From Gimesia sp. (GTDB lineage Bacteria > Planctomycetota > Planctomycetia > Planctomycetales > Planctomycetaceae), in contig NZ_JAVJSQ010000031.1 of the NCBI RefSeq assembly GCF_040219335.1, positions 124,001 to 188,000 on the forward strand: 64,000 nucleotides of DNA, in the 5' to 3' direction. A model generated the notes under the pieces. That model searched no databases, was not told the DNA's origin, and worked only from the letters and a program-made list of their open reading frames with translations. The translations under genes and the position numbers were made by a program. Of the stretch, positions 8,826 through 18,692 are shown in pieces; position 1 is the stretch's first letter; each line of letters begins with the position of its first letter.

Positions 8826-10001
8826 TTAATACAGATGCCGCTTCAGCAGATCCAGGGGATAGATCGTATCGCGCCAGCGTACGCCTCCGTTCTTAAGCGT
8901 GATCCAGGCAGATCGCCAGAAGGCGAAGGTGAGAGCCAGCGAGGCGTAGAGCAGAAACGGGGTGATTGCCAGTCCGGACGAAAAGATCCAGCCCAGCAGC
9001 CCGTAAGTCAGGTGCAGCAACACGAGTGTCGCCAGAAAGCCGACCGTCTCAGCCAGGGGAAACAGGAAGGGCATCACGAACGGCACCAGAAAAAAGAGAA
9101 CGTACAACGTCGTGACAAAACAGAGTCTGCGAACCGAATAGTAGAGCGAGGCAAAGGCGTTCTTTTCAATTCCGGTGATGACTGCCCAGGCTGAAGGCTG
9201 CCAGCGAACCTGGAGTTCGTCAATTCCCAGGTAGACATCCTGCTGATAACCACTCTGCTTGATCAGCTTTCCCAGCTTGATGTCATCCAGTACATCGAGC
9301 CGAATTGTTTCCAGCCCGCCGGTCGCCTGGTAGACAGATCGCTTCAGCAGATTGAAAGCACCGATGCCCACATAGGCATGTTTCCAGCGGGTCGGGATCA
9401 GCCAGAAAAATGTTCCCGAGGCGAGCAGAAAGCCGAAGTAAGTCACGAAGGCCCGCTCGAACAGACCTCCCCGTGCCAGTCGGGGGAGCAGCGCCAGATG
9501 ATCGAGCTGCTGATCCAAAAAGATTCGGGTCGCATGCGTGATGGCCTGCGGCGAAAAGATAATATCCCCATCGGTAAAAAGCAGCAGTTCTCCGGTAGCC
9601 TGTTGGGCCGCCTGGTGCATCGCATGGGATTTCCCCAGCCAGTCAGCGGGCAGTTCTTCGATATGCAGGACCTGCATCTGGACCCGGTTCTCTGCCGCAG
9701 CCCGGGCGGCGACCCGCTCCATCATCGCACCGGTCTCATCTGTGGAGCGATCGTTGACCGCGATGATTTCGAGATTGGGATAGTCAGAGGCCAGCAGGGA
9801 ATTCAGGTTCACTTCGATTGTCGCTGCTTCATCCTTCGCGGGCACAATCACTGAAATCCGTGGCCACTGGTCAGGAATCGCGGTCCGGTTCACACAGCGG
9901 GAGATCTGTTTCTGCAGCATTGTCACCAGTGATGGTCCCAGCAGAACAAGCCAGAACATAAGAGTAGCATAGCCCCAGATGGTGATCAGCGTGGCGGTCA
10001 T
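8826..10001 (-). CDS. membrane-bound family 2 glycosyltransferase
   Basis: A 391-aa processive-type GT2. It has one N-terminal membrane segment (about 5-25), then the GT-A domain starting ISVIVPAKDEAATIEVNL, the sugar-nucleotide Asp in VNDRSTDETG, the metal-binding DGD in LLLFTDGDII, and an acceptor-side ED-like region at LDVLDDIKLG. Three or four further membrane helices fill the C-terminus (about 285-375). The arrangement resembles CrtQ/HpnI-type transferases acting on lipid or carotenoid acceptors in the cytoplasmic membrane; the true acceptor cannot be read. It starts 15 bases after the stop of the L-2-hydroxyglutarate oxidase gene, so the two are probably one transcript. Confidence 0.85.
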   Translation of the reverse strand: MTATLITIWGYATLMFWLVLLGPSLVTMLQKQISRCVNRTAIPDQWPRISVIVPAKDEAATIEVNLNSLLASDYPNLEIIAVNDRSTDETGAMMERVAARAAAENRVQMQVLHIEELPADWLGKSHAMHQAAQQATGELLLFTDGDIIFSPQAITHATRIFLDQQLDHLALLPRLARGGLFERAFVTYFGFLLASGTFFWLIPTRWKHAYVGIGAFNLLKRSVYQATGGLETIRLDVLDDIKLGKLIKQSGYQQDVYLGIDELQVRWQPSAWAVITGIEKNAFASLYYSVRRLCFVTTLYVLFFLVPFVMPFLFPLAETVGFLATLVLLHLTYGLLGWIFSSGLAITPFLLYASLALTFAFWRSAWITLKNGGVRWRDTIYPLDLLKRHLY

Positions 10002-10016
10002 CGCGGGAACTTTCCG

Positions 10017-11216
10017 TTATTCAATCCGGGGGGCGAGTAGATCGACAATCGTCTGACCGATGCGGAGCGAAGACGTCGCTGCCGGCGACGGTGCGTTTAA
10101 CACATTGATCATGCGATCGGATTCGTCGATCAAAAAATCGTCGACCAGGGAGCCATCGGGGCCGAGAGCCTGCGCCCGCACACCCGCTGGGGCAGAGACC
10201 AGATGCTCGGACCGGATCTCGGGGATCAGCCGCTGCAGCGCTTCGACAAACGCAGGCTTGCTGAAGGAACGCCACATTTCGCCCAGACCGGTCTTCCAGT
10301 ATTTACAGGCCATCTTAAGAAAGCCGGGATAGGTGGCAGCCTCGAGCAGGTCACGCAGATTGATGTTTGATTTCGTATACCCCTCACGGGCGAACGCCCA
10401 GACGGCATTCGGCCCACATTCCACGCCGCCATGAATCATCCGGGTAAAGTGCACTCCCAGAAAGGGAAATTCAGGATTGGGAACCGGATAGATCAGTGAT
10501 TTGCACAGGTGCTCGGCTTCCGGCTTGAGTTCATAGTACTCCCCCCGGAACGGGACAATCTTAGAATCGGGATGGGCGCCCCCCAGTCGGGCCACGCGGT
10601 CGCTGAACAGTCCGCCACAGTTGATGACCTGTTTCGCGGTAAAGTCACCGGCCCTGGTTTGCAGGTTAATGCCATCCGCATGATGTTTGATGCCGACAAC
10701 CTCCGCACCGGTCTGGATCAGATGTCCCTTTTCCTGAATCCGCTCTCCCAGCCGGACCGCCACCTGCCTGTAATCGACAATACCTGTTTCGGGAACATGA
10801 ATCCCACGGATGCCTGCCACGTGCGGTTCGTATTCTTTAAGCCGGGCCTCGTCGATCATTTCACAGACGACACCGTTCTGCTGTCCCCGCTCAAAGATAT
10901 TGTCCAGGGCGCCGAACTCGCTTTCGTCGACAGCCACGATCACTTTACCGCACTCGTCCCAGGGAATCTCCTCGGCAGTGCAGAAGGCTTTCATCGCCTT
11001 GATGCCTTCGCGGCAGTTGACAGCGCGCAGTGAACCGGGCTTGTAATAGATTCCCGAATGCAGGACTCCGGAGTTATGCCCTGTCTGATGCAGGGCCAGT
11101 TCGTTTTCTTTTTCGAGGATCAGCACAGAGGTATGGGGAAAGCGCTGCGTGATCTGCCAGCCGGTCGCCAGCCCGACGATACCCCCACCAATTATTGCGA
11201 CATCTGCATTTTTCAT
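10017..11216 (-). CDS. lhgO: L-2-hydroxyglutarate oxidase
   Basis: An FAD-dependent DAO-fold oxidoreductase (399 aa) that oxidises L-2-hydroxyglutarate to 2-oxoglutarate. The N-terminal dinucleotide motif [13 protein letters not shown] is complete, followed by the LhgO-typical [20 protein letters not shown] segment and, near the C-terminus, the FAD-contacting segment around [15 protein letters not shown]. The length matches the family. It is divergent from the M20 peptidase gene (123 bases apart) and leads a two-gene unit with the glycosyltransferase, an association whose meaning is unclear. Confidence 0.9.
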   Translation of the reverse strand: MKNADVAIIGGGIVGLATGWQITQRFPHTSVLILEKENELALHQTGHNSGVLHSGIYYKPGSLRAVNCREGIKAMKAFCTAEEIPWDECGKVIVAVDESEFGALDNIFERGQQNGVVCEMIDEARLKEYEPHVAGIRGIHVPETGIVDYRQVAVRLGERIQEKGHLIQTGAEVVGIKHHADGINLQTRAGDFTAKQVINCGGLFSDRVARLGGAHPDSKIVPFRGEYYELKPEAEHLCKSLIYPVPNPEFPFLGVHFTRMIHGGVECGPNAVWAFAREGYTKSNINLRDLLEAATYPGFLKMACKYWKTGLGEMWRSFSKPAFVEALQRLIPEIRSEHLVSAPAGVRAQALGPDGSLVDDFLIDESDRMINVLNAPSPAATSSLRIGQTIVDLLAPRIE

Positions 11217-11339
11217 GGATGACTTCTATACTCAAATGGTTGCCGGCATCTTATACTCGGGATTCGATAATTAGATCACGGAATCTCTCTCACCTTCATG
11301 TTTATCATAACTTAGCAGGATCGGGGTTACAGGAAAACA

Positions 11340-12713
11340 ATGGTTGAGCATGTTCGCGATTATTTAGAGCAACATCAGGAACGGTTTGTCGGAGAACTGG
11401 TTGAGTTTTTAAAAATTCCCAGTGTGAGTGCCGACTCGACTCTCAAAGCCGAAACCCGGCGGGGAGCTGAATTTGTCCAGCAACAGATGAAAGCCGCTGG
11501 TCTGGAAAGCCGCCTGATCGAAACCGCGGGACATCCGATTGTGTACGGCTCGTGGAAAAAAGCAGAGGGTAAACCGACTGTCCTTGTCTATGGTCATTAC
11601 GACGTGCAGCCCCCCGATCCGCTTGATCAATGGGAGACGCCCCCCTTCGAACCCGATATCCGTGACGGTCATATCTATGCCCGCGGTGCGACCGACGACA
11701 AGGGGCAGATGTATACACACATTAAATCGGTCGAAGCCTGGATGAAGACGCAGGGAGAACTTCCCGTCAACGTGGTCTTCGTGATTGAAGGCGAAGAGGA
11801 AGTCGGCAGCGACAACCTCGATCGCTTCCTGGCTGAGAACAAAGATCTGGTCGCCTGCGATATTGCAGTAATCAGCGACACCAGCCAGTATGCACCGGGC
11901 ATCCCGGCGATCACTTACGGACTGCGGGGAATCCTCGCCTGCGAAGTGATTGTCAACGGCCCGCGACAGGATCTGCACAGCGGCGTGTTTGGCGGTGCGG
12001 TCACCAATCCTGCTAACGGTCTGGCCCGCATGGTCGCTGCACTGCACGATGACCAGGGACGCGTCCAGATTCCCGGCTTCTACGACAATGTCATCGAGCT
12101 CAAGCAGGAAGAACGTGATCAGTTTGCTGCCCTGCCCTTTGATGAAGCGAAATTCATGTCGGACCTGGGCGTTAAGGCGGTTTCAGGGGAAGCGGACTTC
12201 AGCACACTGGAACGCCGCTGGGCACGACCGACGTGCGATGTGAATGGCATGGTCTCCGGATACACGGGTGAAGGTCCGAAGACAATCGTACCTGCCCAGG
12301 CGCGCGTCAAAATCAGTTGTCGACTCGTTCCCGATCAGGATCCAGCCGCCCTGACCAGAGCACTGGAGCAGTTCCTGCTAGAACAGTTGCCGGCGGGACT
12401 GACCATGCAGTTCATCGATTATCACGGCTGCAAAGGACTCGTGTTCGATTTCAACAGCCCCTACATGGCGGCTGCCCGCACTGCGATTGAACAGGCTTTC
12501 GGAACGGCTCCGGTCATGATTCGTGAAGGGGGCTCAATCCCGGTAGTCGAAACATTCCAGTCGCTGGTGGGCGTAGAAACGCTGCTTTTAGGCTGGGGAC
12601 AGAATACCGACAACCTGCACAGCCCCAACGAACGTTTCTCCCTGGAAGCCTTCCGTCAGGGAACCCTGGCAAGTGCCCTGCTCTGGCAGGAAATGGCGAA
12701 CATTCAGGTGTGA
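11340..12713 (+). CDS. M20 family dipeptidase/metallopeptidase
   Basis: A di-zinc M20 peptidase (457 aa) of the dipeptidase type (carnosinase/CNDP-like). Metal and catalytic residues are in place: H86 and D88 in YGHYDVQP, D119 in GATDDKG, the glutamates in EGEEEVGS (151-154), D180 in ISDTS, and a His in DNLHSPNE near the C-terminus. The dimerisation lid domain (about 200-380) contains [13 protein letters not shown]. There is no signal peptide, so it is cytoplasmic. The final ~30 bases of the gene and the following sequence can form a bulged hairpin (12712-12741) without a T run. Confidence 0.9.
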   Translation: MVEHVRDYLEQHQERFVGELVEFLKIPSVSADSTLKAETRRGAEFVQQQMKAAGLESRLIETAGHPIVYGSWKKAEGKPTVLVYGHYDVQPPDPLDQWETPPFEPDIRDGHIYARGATDDKGQMYTHIKSVEAWMKTQGELPVNVVFVIEGEEEVGSDNLDRFLAENKDLVACDIAVISDTSQYAPGIPAITYGLRGILACEVIVNGPRQDLHSGVFGGAVTNPANGLARMVAALHDDQGRVQIPGFYDNVIELKQEERDQFAALPFDEAKFMSDLGVKAVSGEADFSTLERRWARPTCDVNGMVSGYTGEGPKTIVPAQARVKISCRLVPDQDPAALTRALEQFLLEQLPAGLTMQFIDYHGCKGLVFDFNSPYMAAARTAIEQAFGTAPVMIREGGSIPVVETFQSLVGVETLLLGWGQNTDNLHSPNERFSLEAFRQGTLASALLWQEMANIQV

Positions 12714-12796
12714 ATTCAGCGCAGATTGCTTGCTGAAATTCATCCAGGCGTGCAAGAGCCCCGAGTTCGGTTACTGAGTCTACTTACCCGAGTCAA

Positions 12797-14140
12797 TCAG
12801 ACCAGTTCCGGCATTGCCTTGTATTTATCGCGGTCGACCAGATAGCGGGGACGTCCCTGCAGGTCGTCGATCGTTGCAGATTCGACATCGATCCCCAGGT
12901 TGCGATACAGCGAAGCAAAGACTTCCTGGAAATGTACCGGACGATCTTCTGCGTATTCACCCAGCCGGTTGGTCGAACCGATGACCTGGCCGGTTTTCAT
13001 GCCGCCACCTGCGAGCAGTGCAGTTGAGACGCGGGGCCAGTGATCGCGGCCGGAATTCGCGTTGATCTTGGGAGTCCGTCCGAATTCGCCCCAGACGACA
13101 ACGGTGACGTCGTCCAGCATTCCGCGGTTTTCGAGATCTTCGACGAGTGCCGTCACACCCTGATCGAGCATCGGCATGTCTTCACGTCCGCGTTTGAAAT
13201 TCCCACCGTGCCAGTCCCAGCGACTGAAGGCCAGCGTGACACAACGGGCACCGGCTTCGATCAGACGCCGGGCGGTCAGAAAGTCATCCAGCAGTTTGGG
13301 GCCGCCGTCTGCTCTCAGTTTCGGAGTTCCTCGACCGTAGCGGTCACGCAGCGTCTGATCTTCTTTCGAAAGGTCCAGAGCTTCGGCGAGTTTGCTGGAG
13401 GTCAGAATTCCGAATGCCTGCTGGGTGAACGAGTCGAGGCCGTCCATCGTGCCGGAAGCGTCAACCTGGCTACGGAACTGGTCGAGCGAGCTGAGTACTT
13501 TTTTTCGGTCATTCAGGCGATCCAGGGTGATCCCGTTGAGGGTCATGTCGGCCATGCCTTCACCGTTGGGACGGAAAGGCGCGTGTGCCAGTCCCAGGAA
13601 GCCAGGATCTCCCGCACGTGCCCATTCCATGTGGCCCATCTTGGGAGAGAGACCGAGGAACGGCGGGATTGAGGGATCGACGGCACCATATTTTTTCGAA
13701 AGAACCGAACCCAGGCTGGGCCAGCCGCCCAGGGGCTGGTTGTTGAAACGCTGTCCGGTCAGACACTGGAAGGCATCGTGCCGACCATCAGAGCCAACCA
13801 TGGAACGGATGAAGGTGAACTTGTCTGCCATCTGCGCCATGCGGGGGAACTGATCCCCGATTTCAATGCCGGAAACATTGGTCTGGATGGCGTTGAATTC
13901 ACCGCGGATTTCACTGGGGGCATCGACTTTGATATCCCACATATCCTGATGCGGAGGACCTCCCGGCAGGAAGATCATGATGATGCCTTTGTGCTGCTTT
14001 CGTTTGGTGGTTGAAGATTCCGCCTGCAGCAGTTGGGGCAGCGACAGTCCGCCTAAAGCGAGCCCACCGATCTGAAGAAAGTTCCTGCGTGAGATCCGGT
14101 CACAGAATTGACTCTTTTGAGAACCCAGAATCTTGAGCAT
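12797..14140 (-). CDS. DUF1501 family exported protein
   Basis: A DUF1501 protein (447 aa), a family related to alkaline phosphatase/sulfatase folds and strongly expanded in planctomycetes. The N-terminus has a Tat-like leader ([20 protein letters not shown]), and the body has the family blocks [24 protein letters not shown] and [11 protein letters not shown]...GRDHWP. Such genes usually sit next to a DUF1549/DUF1553 cytochrome-like partner; none is present here. The biochemical function of the family is not established. Confidence 0.85.
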   Translation of the reverse strand: MLKILGSQKSQFCDRISRRNFLQIGGLALGGLSLPQLLQAESSTTKRKQHKGIIMIFLPGGPPHQDMWDIKVDAPSEIRGEFNAIQTNVSGIEIGDQFPRMAQMADKFTFIRSMVGSDGRHDAFQCLTGQRFNNQPLGGWPSLGSVLSKKYGAVDPSIPPFLGLSPKMGHMEWARAGDPGFLGLAHAPFRPNGEGMADMTLNGITLDRLNDRKKVLSSLDQFRSQVDASGTMDGLDSFTQQAFGILTSSKLAEALDLSKEDQTLRDRYGRGTPKLRADGGPKLLDDFLTARRLIEAGARCVTLAFSRWDWHGGNFKRGREDMPMLDQGVTALVEDLENRGMLDDVTVVVWGEFGRTPKINANSGRDHWPRVSTALLAGGGMKTGQVIGSTNRLGEYAEDRPVHFQEVFASLYRNLGIDVESATIDDLQGRPRYLVDRDKYKAMPELV

Positions 14141-14276
14141 CGTATCAGGTCTCCAAATCGTTTCAGGTGGGAATGTATGAGGAAGGCGAGCTACACCGAA
14201 TTAGTTTATTTATCGCTAGTTCGGTCAGCCATATTAAAAATATCGGCGAGCCCTTATGTACCAGTATAGTGGTTTT

Positions 14277-15008
14277 TCAGCGGAAATCCAGTGCAGATTG
14301 CAGTAGCCAGACAATTTGTTCAGTATTTCGCCGCATCTCAGAAGCGTCTAAACGGGGAAGTAAAGGCAGGGATTCAAAGGCTGCGGTGGTATTCTCTTCC
14401 CCAAACCAGGCGATCAGGGAAGGATCCGCGTGCCGTTCATTGCTTTCCCAGCGCGAAAACTTGACTTCCGGAAAACGGGACTGCAGCTCTTGGATCAACG
14501 CCAGAGACTCAGCTTGCGGCAGGCCGGCCAGTGAGAACACGAACGGTCGCTGGAGTAATCGCTGCTGGAGTTCGCCGATCGTCGTCTGTTTCACCGGATG
14601 AATGACATCGGCTGCAATCTCTACCAGCGGATCGAGCACGAAGCGACGATACCAGCAGGCGGGATGTGGAATCGTCAGTTTGTCGTTCTGCAGAATCAGT
14701 TGATTAAATAACAGCAGGTCCAGATCCAGTGTGCGGGCGCCCCAGCGAACCTCGCGAACCCGCCCCAGTTCTGTTTCCACGGTCTGAAGTTCTGTCAATA
14801 ATGCTTCGGGAGAGAGGTTAACTGAAAGCTGTGCTGCGCCGTTCAGAAAAATCGCTTCTGTCTGACTGCCTACTGGAGTGGTTTCGATCCACTGACTAAG
14901 CTTTCCGACTACGATATCAGGGTGGGCATCAAGCCGCTGCAGGGCCCGGTCAAAGGTCTCCCGAACATTTCCCTGATTTCCACCCAGGGCGATATAGCAA
15001 TCAGGCAT
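14277..15008 (-). CDS. folK: HPPK (folate biosynthesis) with C-terminal extension
   Basis: 2-amino-4-hydroxy-6-hydroxymethyldihydropteridine pyrophosphokinase, which transfers pyrophosphate from ATP to the pterin in folate synthesis. Motifs: YIALGGNQGNVRETF at the N-terminus, the GRVREVRWGARTLDLDLLLF signature containing the magnesium-binding DLD, and IPHPACWYRRFVLDPLVEI. The canonical enzyme is about 160 aa; here about 80 extra residues follow with no motif I recognise (begins near LQQRLLQRPFVFSLAGLPQ). The first ATG at 15008 is preferred over an upstream TTG at 15026, which has no ribosome site. Confidence 0.92.
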   Translation of the reverse strand: MPDCYIALGGNQGNVRETFDRALQRLDAHPDIVVGKLSQWIETTPVGSQTEAIFLNGAAQLSVNLSPEALLTELQTVETELGRVREVRWGARTLDLDLLLFNQLILQNDKLTIPHPACWYRRFVLDPLVEIAADVIHPVKQTTIGELQQRLLQRPFVFSLAGLPQAESLALIQELQSRFPEVKFSRWESNERHADPSLIAWFGEENTTAAFESLPLLPRLDASEMRRNTEQIVWLLQSALDFR

Positions 15009-15167
15009 TGGAATTCCGGCAGTCAAAAGAAGCGTGAAATGAGAGGACGACTGCCTGCAGTTTAGTGAATTGAATCAGAAGTGCAATTCCGCGACTGCAG
15101 CTCACACCAGACGCTGAGTGTTGCGAAGATCATGCGTATTCAGGGAAAAATGCACTCTGTGAATGGT

Positions 15168-15341
15168 TTACATACCGTGGTTGTGCATTTCGGTAGTGGC
15201 ATTTTCGAACAGGGCATTCGTATTCGTCCCCACGGCTGCGATGGCAGCTACACAAGCGAGTACAATCGCGGCCAGCATCACTGCATACTCGACAGCCGTC
15301 GGTCCATCTTCTTCACAGAGTAAGTTCTTGAGAAATTGCAT
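15168..15341 (-). CDS. Flp/Fap-type pilin subunit
   Basis: A 57-aa type IVb (Flp) pilin precursor. It has a short basic leader, then EEDGPTAVEYAVMLAAI: the Gly before the hydrophobic helix marks the prepilin peptidase site, and the Glu-Tyr pair is the Flp hallmark. A single membrane helix follows (VMLAAIVLACVAAIAAV). The start is taken at ATG 15341 (a GGAAT element about 10 bases upstream); an upstream frame extension is not typical. Flp pilins build Tad adhesion pili, but no tad, rcp or prepilin peptidase genes are nearby, so this is an orphan subunit gene. Confidence 0.85.
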   Translation of the reverse strand: MQFLKNLLCEEDGPTAVEYAVMLAAIVLACVAAIAAVGTNTNALFENATTEMHNHGM

Positions 15342-15517
15342 TGTTAGATTCCGATATTCATACATGTCATATTTTTCTGGAGTCCGCTGATCAGTCAGTG
15401 AGCGAACCATCCCCTCAATTCCGTAAACTATGACGCATGTTCAAAATTAGCTCATATTCCTGATCGAAAGCTGGAAAAACTGGCGAAGGTGTCCAAAAAT
15501 CAGCTAAATCGGTAAGA

Positions 15518-15556
15518 GTTGCAGGTTTTTCCCGCAGGAATTAGCGGGAAAGCAAC
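15518..15556. promoter_or_regulatory. nested inverted repeat upstream of the infA promoter
   Basis: Outer arms GTTGC (15518-15522) and GCAAC (15552-15556) enclose an 8-bp inner stem, TTTCCCGC (15528-15535) with GCGGGAAA (15544-15551). The octamer TTGCAGGT occurs at both edges (15519-15526 and 15557-15564). It sits immediately before the putative infA promoter and could be an operator or the end of an unannotated transcript; there is no T run. Confidence 0.4.
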
Positions 15557-15583
15557 TTGCAGGTCTGTTCAGACTGGCATAAT
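15557..15583 (+). promoter_or_regulatory. putative extended -10 promoter of infA
   Basis: CATAAT at 15578-15583 is preceded by TG at 15575-15576, an extended -10. A TTGCAG lies upstream at 15557-15562 with a short 15-base spacer. It leaves a leader of about 140 nt before infA. Confidence 0.35.
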
Positions 15584-15727
15584 CGGTGCATCCCTGTCAC
15601 AATAAGAGACAGAAAACCGCTCCCGGACCTGAGTTATCATTTTTCAGGCTGTGCTGGTAGCGAGGATTGTGCGACTCAGTTCGCTGCTTCCCATTTCGTT
15701 AACTTTATTGGACAGGATACAATTGTT

Positions 15728-15946
15728 ATGGCCAAAGAAGAGGCCATCGAAGTCGAAGGTACTGTAACCGAGGCGCTGGCAAATACACAGTTTCGAGTCG
15801 AACTGGAAAACGGACACCAGGTTCTGGCGCACGTTGCCGGCAAAATGCGCAAGCACTTTATCCGAATTGTGCCCGGCGATAAGGTTGTGGTTGAGGTCTC
15901 TCCCTACGATCTGAATCGTGGACGCATTGTGTATCGGGAAAGGTAA
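15728..15946 (+). CDS. infA: translation initiation factor IF-1
   Basis: A 72-aa OB-fold protein that binds the 30S A site during initiation. [20 protein letters not shown], the [20 protein letters not shown] strand pair and the ending [18 protein letters not shown] match the family almost throughout. The frame is open upstream, but the ATG at 15728 is the canonical start, with AGGA 12 bases before it. It is followed in the same direction by rnhA and recG, a mixed housekeeping unit unlike the usual secY-infA-rpmJ context. Confidence 0.97.
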   Translation: MAKEEAIEVEGTVTEALANTQFRVELENGHQVLAHVAGKMRKHFIRIVPGDKVVVEVSPYDLNRGRIVYRER

Positions 15947-16095
15947 AGGCCCGCGGCCTGCCTGCCCTGCTTGTGGAATTCACAGCCACAGGAGTTTTCA
16001 CTGATAACGTGTAATCTCCTGTTGTTGCTTTGCCTGCCGGGCTGAATTCGATACGTTCTTATTCCCCCAGACCGACTTGCGTTCCCGGAAGACAT

Positions 16096-16590
16096 ATGCC
16101 CCAGGACTCAGCCCAGCTGGACTCTCTCCCGTTCGTGCAACTGTTTACCGACGGCGCCTGCCGTGGCAATCCGGGTCCGGGAGGCTGGGGAGTCATTCTA
16201 CGTCACCCCTCGACGGGTACCGAGAAAGAATTTTCTGGTGGAGACGCAGAGACAACAAACAACCAGATGGAGTTACAGGCAGTCATCTCCGGTCTGGAAC
16301 TGTTGAAGAAACGTTCGCGGGTCGAAATCATTACCGACAGCGTCTATGTTGCGAAGGGGTCCAAAGAGTGGATGCCCAACTGGAAAAAGAACAACTGGCG
16401 CCGTCGCGAAGGGAAAAGCTGGAAGCCCGTCAAAAACGAAGAGCTCTGGCGGCAGCTGGATGAACTGCTGCAACAGCACGAGGTGCGGTTCACTCAGATC
16501 AAAGGTCACAGCGGACATCCAGAAAATGAACGCTGTGATGAACTGGCTGTCGAATATGCGTTGAAGCTGCAGAATCAGACTGATCTCTAA
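16096..16590 (+). CDS. rnhA: ribonuclease HI
   Basis: Degrades RNA in RNA-DNA hybrids (Okazaki primers, R-loops). All four acidic active-site residues are visible: Asp in LFTDGACRGNPGPGGWG, Glu in NNQMELQAV, Asp in IITDSVYVAKG and Asp in NERCDELA. The basic-protrusion segment WKKNNWRRREGKSWK is present, as in E. coli type RNase HI. The start is the ATG at 16096, with GGAAG five bases upstream, giving 164 aa; upstream TTG starts would add a non-conserved tail. It is 20 bases ahead of recG. Confidence 0.95.
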   Translation: MPQDSAQLDSLPFVQLFTDGACRGNPGPGGWGVILRHPSTGTEKEFSGGDAETTNNQMELQAVISGLELLKKRSRVEIITDSVYVAKGSKEWMPNWKKNNWRRREGKSWKPVKNEELWRQLDELLQQHEVRFTQIKGHSGHPENERCDELAVEYALKLQNQTDL

Positions 16591-16610
16591 TTTACCGGTT
16601 CCGGAATGCG

Positions 16611-18686
16611 ATGACCGAACCTTCCCTGGACACACCGATTCAATTTCTACAAGGAGTCGGATCGGAACGCGCCGAGTTGCTGGCGAAGCTGGGAATCGAA
16701 ACGGTAGAAGACCTGCTCTGGCATCTGCCCCGGAGCGTACTCGATCTGACAGACGTCCGCCCCGTAAATGAACTCGAGGAGGACCAGCTGGCTTCGGTCT
16801 GCGGAAAAGTGGTTGACCTCGACGCCCGTACGATTTCCCGTGGACGGACCATCTCCGCCATTCTCCTCGACTGCGGAAGCGGCTTCCTCAAGGGAACCTG
16901 GTTCAACCAGCCCTGGGTCATCAAGCGATTCTTCCAGGGGCAGTTGCTGATGTTCTCCGGCAAGCCCAAACGACGTTCGGGCAAATGGGAAATGTCGCAT
17001 CCCCAATACCAGGTTCTCGAAGAAGATCTGGATGATCCTCAAGGGGTCGTGCTGCCCCGGTACAGCTTGACCGAAGGCATCAAAATGTACCAGATGCGAC
17101 GCATGGTGCGGACCGCCGTAGAGGAATATGCACAGCTGATTCCCGACTACCTCCCCGAACCGTTTCGCGAAGAACACGGCCTGCTGCCGCTGGCACAGGC
17201 GGTGATCCAGATGCATAAACCGCAGACAATGCAGGAATACGAAGCCGGCGTTCGTCGCGTTATCTTTGATGACCTGTTGGAATTTCAACTGGGCCTGGCC
17301 ATGCGTCGGCGGCAATGGACCTGCGTTGATAACGCACCGTTGATCAAAGTCACCGCCAAGGTCGATGCCCGGATCCGACGCCTGTTTCCGTTTGACTTCA
17401 CAGAAGGACAGGACCAGGCAATCCAAGAGATCAAAACGGATCTGGGTTCCGGTCGCGCCATGCATCGCATGCTGCAGGCGGACGTGGGTGCGGGAAAAAC
17501 GGCGATCGCCATCTACGCCATGCTCGCGACGATTGCTGCAGGCAAACAGGCGGTTCTGATGGCTCCCACGGAACTGCTGGCCGTCCAGCACTGGGATACG
17601 ATTAATCGCATCCTGAAGCAGAGTCGGGTTAAAAGATGTGTGCTGACGGGCAGCCTGTCCTCAGCTGAGCGGAAGGCCACGCTGGAACAGATTGCCTCCG
17701 GTGAGCAGCAATTGATTGTCGGCACCCAGGCCGTGGTTCAGAAAGATGTGCAATATCACGATCTGGGCCTGGTAATTATCGACGAACAGCATAAGTTTGG
17801 CGTGATGCAGCGGGCGCACTTCACCAGCGAAGCGAATACGCCCCATATGCTGGTGATGACGGCCACCCCCATTCCCCGCAGCCTCTGTCTGACTCAGTTC
17901 GGTGAGCTGGATATCTCCATCAATTCCGAACTCCCGCCGGGCAGACAGCCTGTCACCACCAGTCGGATCTCGACCACTCCCCAACGAAAGAAAGCCTGGG
18001 ATTTTCTGCGAGCCCAAATCGCTGCCGGGAGGCAAGCGTATATTGTCTGTCCCCGGATCGACTCCGAGCTCGAGGAAAACAGCCGATCCAGTGCGGAAGA
18101 AGTTTATCGCAAACTACAGAAAAGCGAGCTGGCCAGTGCCTCGATCGGTCTGGTACACGGTCAGATGGACCGCGAAGAGCGGGCCCAGATTATGGAACAG
18201 TTCCACCAGGGCAAGATTCAGGTGCTGGTCTCCACAACGGTGGTCGAGGTCGGAGTCGATGTGCCCAACGCCACCTTAATGGTGATCCTGCAGGCAGACC
18301 GCTTCGGACTCTCTCAGCTACATCAGCTGCGTGGCCGTGTCGGTCGTGGTATTCATTCCGGATACTGTTTTCTGTTTTCGTATACAGAAAGCGAGGAGGC
18401 ACTCAAGCGGCTGGCCGTCATGGAACAGACGACCAACGGCTTCGAGATTGCCGAAGCTGATTTCCAGGCCCGTGGTCCGGGTGACATTTTCGGAACCCGC
18501 CAGCATGGAGAGCTGCCATTGCGCGTCGCCGACCTCAGACGCGATGACGACCTGCTGCAGGAAACCCGTGAGATTGCACTCCGACTGGTCGAAAAAGGGG
18601 AGTTTGATCAGCCCCGTTTTGCACCGCTGAAAATTCGCGTCCTCGACCGGTTCGGGCAGCTGCTGGACCTGGGACAGAGCGGTTAA
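16611..18686 (+). CDS. recG: ATP-dependent DNA helicase RecG
   Basis: A superfamily 2 helicase (691 aa, standard length) that remodels stalled forks, D-loops and R-loops. The order is an N-terminal wedge/OB domain (about 1-170, with GVGSERAELLAKLGI), Walker A ADVGAGKTAIAIYAM, the DEQH box variant IIDEQHKFGV, the TATPIPRSL motif III, and motif VI QLRGRVGRG; the C-terminal LEKGEFDQP region completes it. It sits 20 bases after rnhA and converges with the LptF/G gene, only six bases separating the two stop codons. Confidence 0.97.
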   Translation: MTEPSLDTPIQFLQGVGSERAELLAKLGIETVEDLLWHLPRSVLDLTDVRPVNELEEDQLASVCGKVVDLDARTISRGRTISAILLDCGSGFLKGTWFNQPWVIKRFFQGQLLMFSGKPKRRSGKWEMSHPQYQVLEEDLDDPQGVVLPRYSLTEGIKMYQMRRMVRTAVEEYAQLIPDYLPEPFREEHGLLPLAQAVIQMHKPQTMQEYEAGVRRVIFDDLLEFQLGLAMRRRQWTCVDNAPLIKVTAKVDARIRRLFPFDFTEGQDQAIQEIKTDLGSGRAMHRMLQADVGAGKTAIAIYAMLATIAAGKQAVLMAPTELLAVQHWDTINRILKQSRVKRCVLTGSLSSAERKATLEQIASGEQQLIVGTQAVVQKDVQYHDLGLVIIDEQHKFGVMQRAHFTSEANTPHMLVMTATPIPRSLCLTQFGELDISINSELPPGRQPVTTSRISTTPQRKKAWDFLRAQIAAGRQAYIVCPRIDSELEENSRSSAEEVYRKLQKSELASASIGLVHGQMDREERAQIMEQFHQGKIQVLVSTTVVEVGVDVPNATLMVILQADRFGLSQLHQLRGRVGRGIHSGYCFLFSYTESEEALKRLAVMEQTTNGFEIAEADFQARGPGDIFGTRQHGELPLRVADLRRDDDLLQETREIALRLVEKGEFDQPRFAPLKIRVLDRFGQLLDLGQSG

Positions 18687-18692
18687 GCACAG

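Noticed and set aside
12712-12741. bulged hairpin after the M20 peptidase gene
   Set aside because: It has a bulge and no T run, so it is not a convincing terminator.
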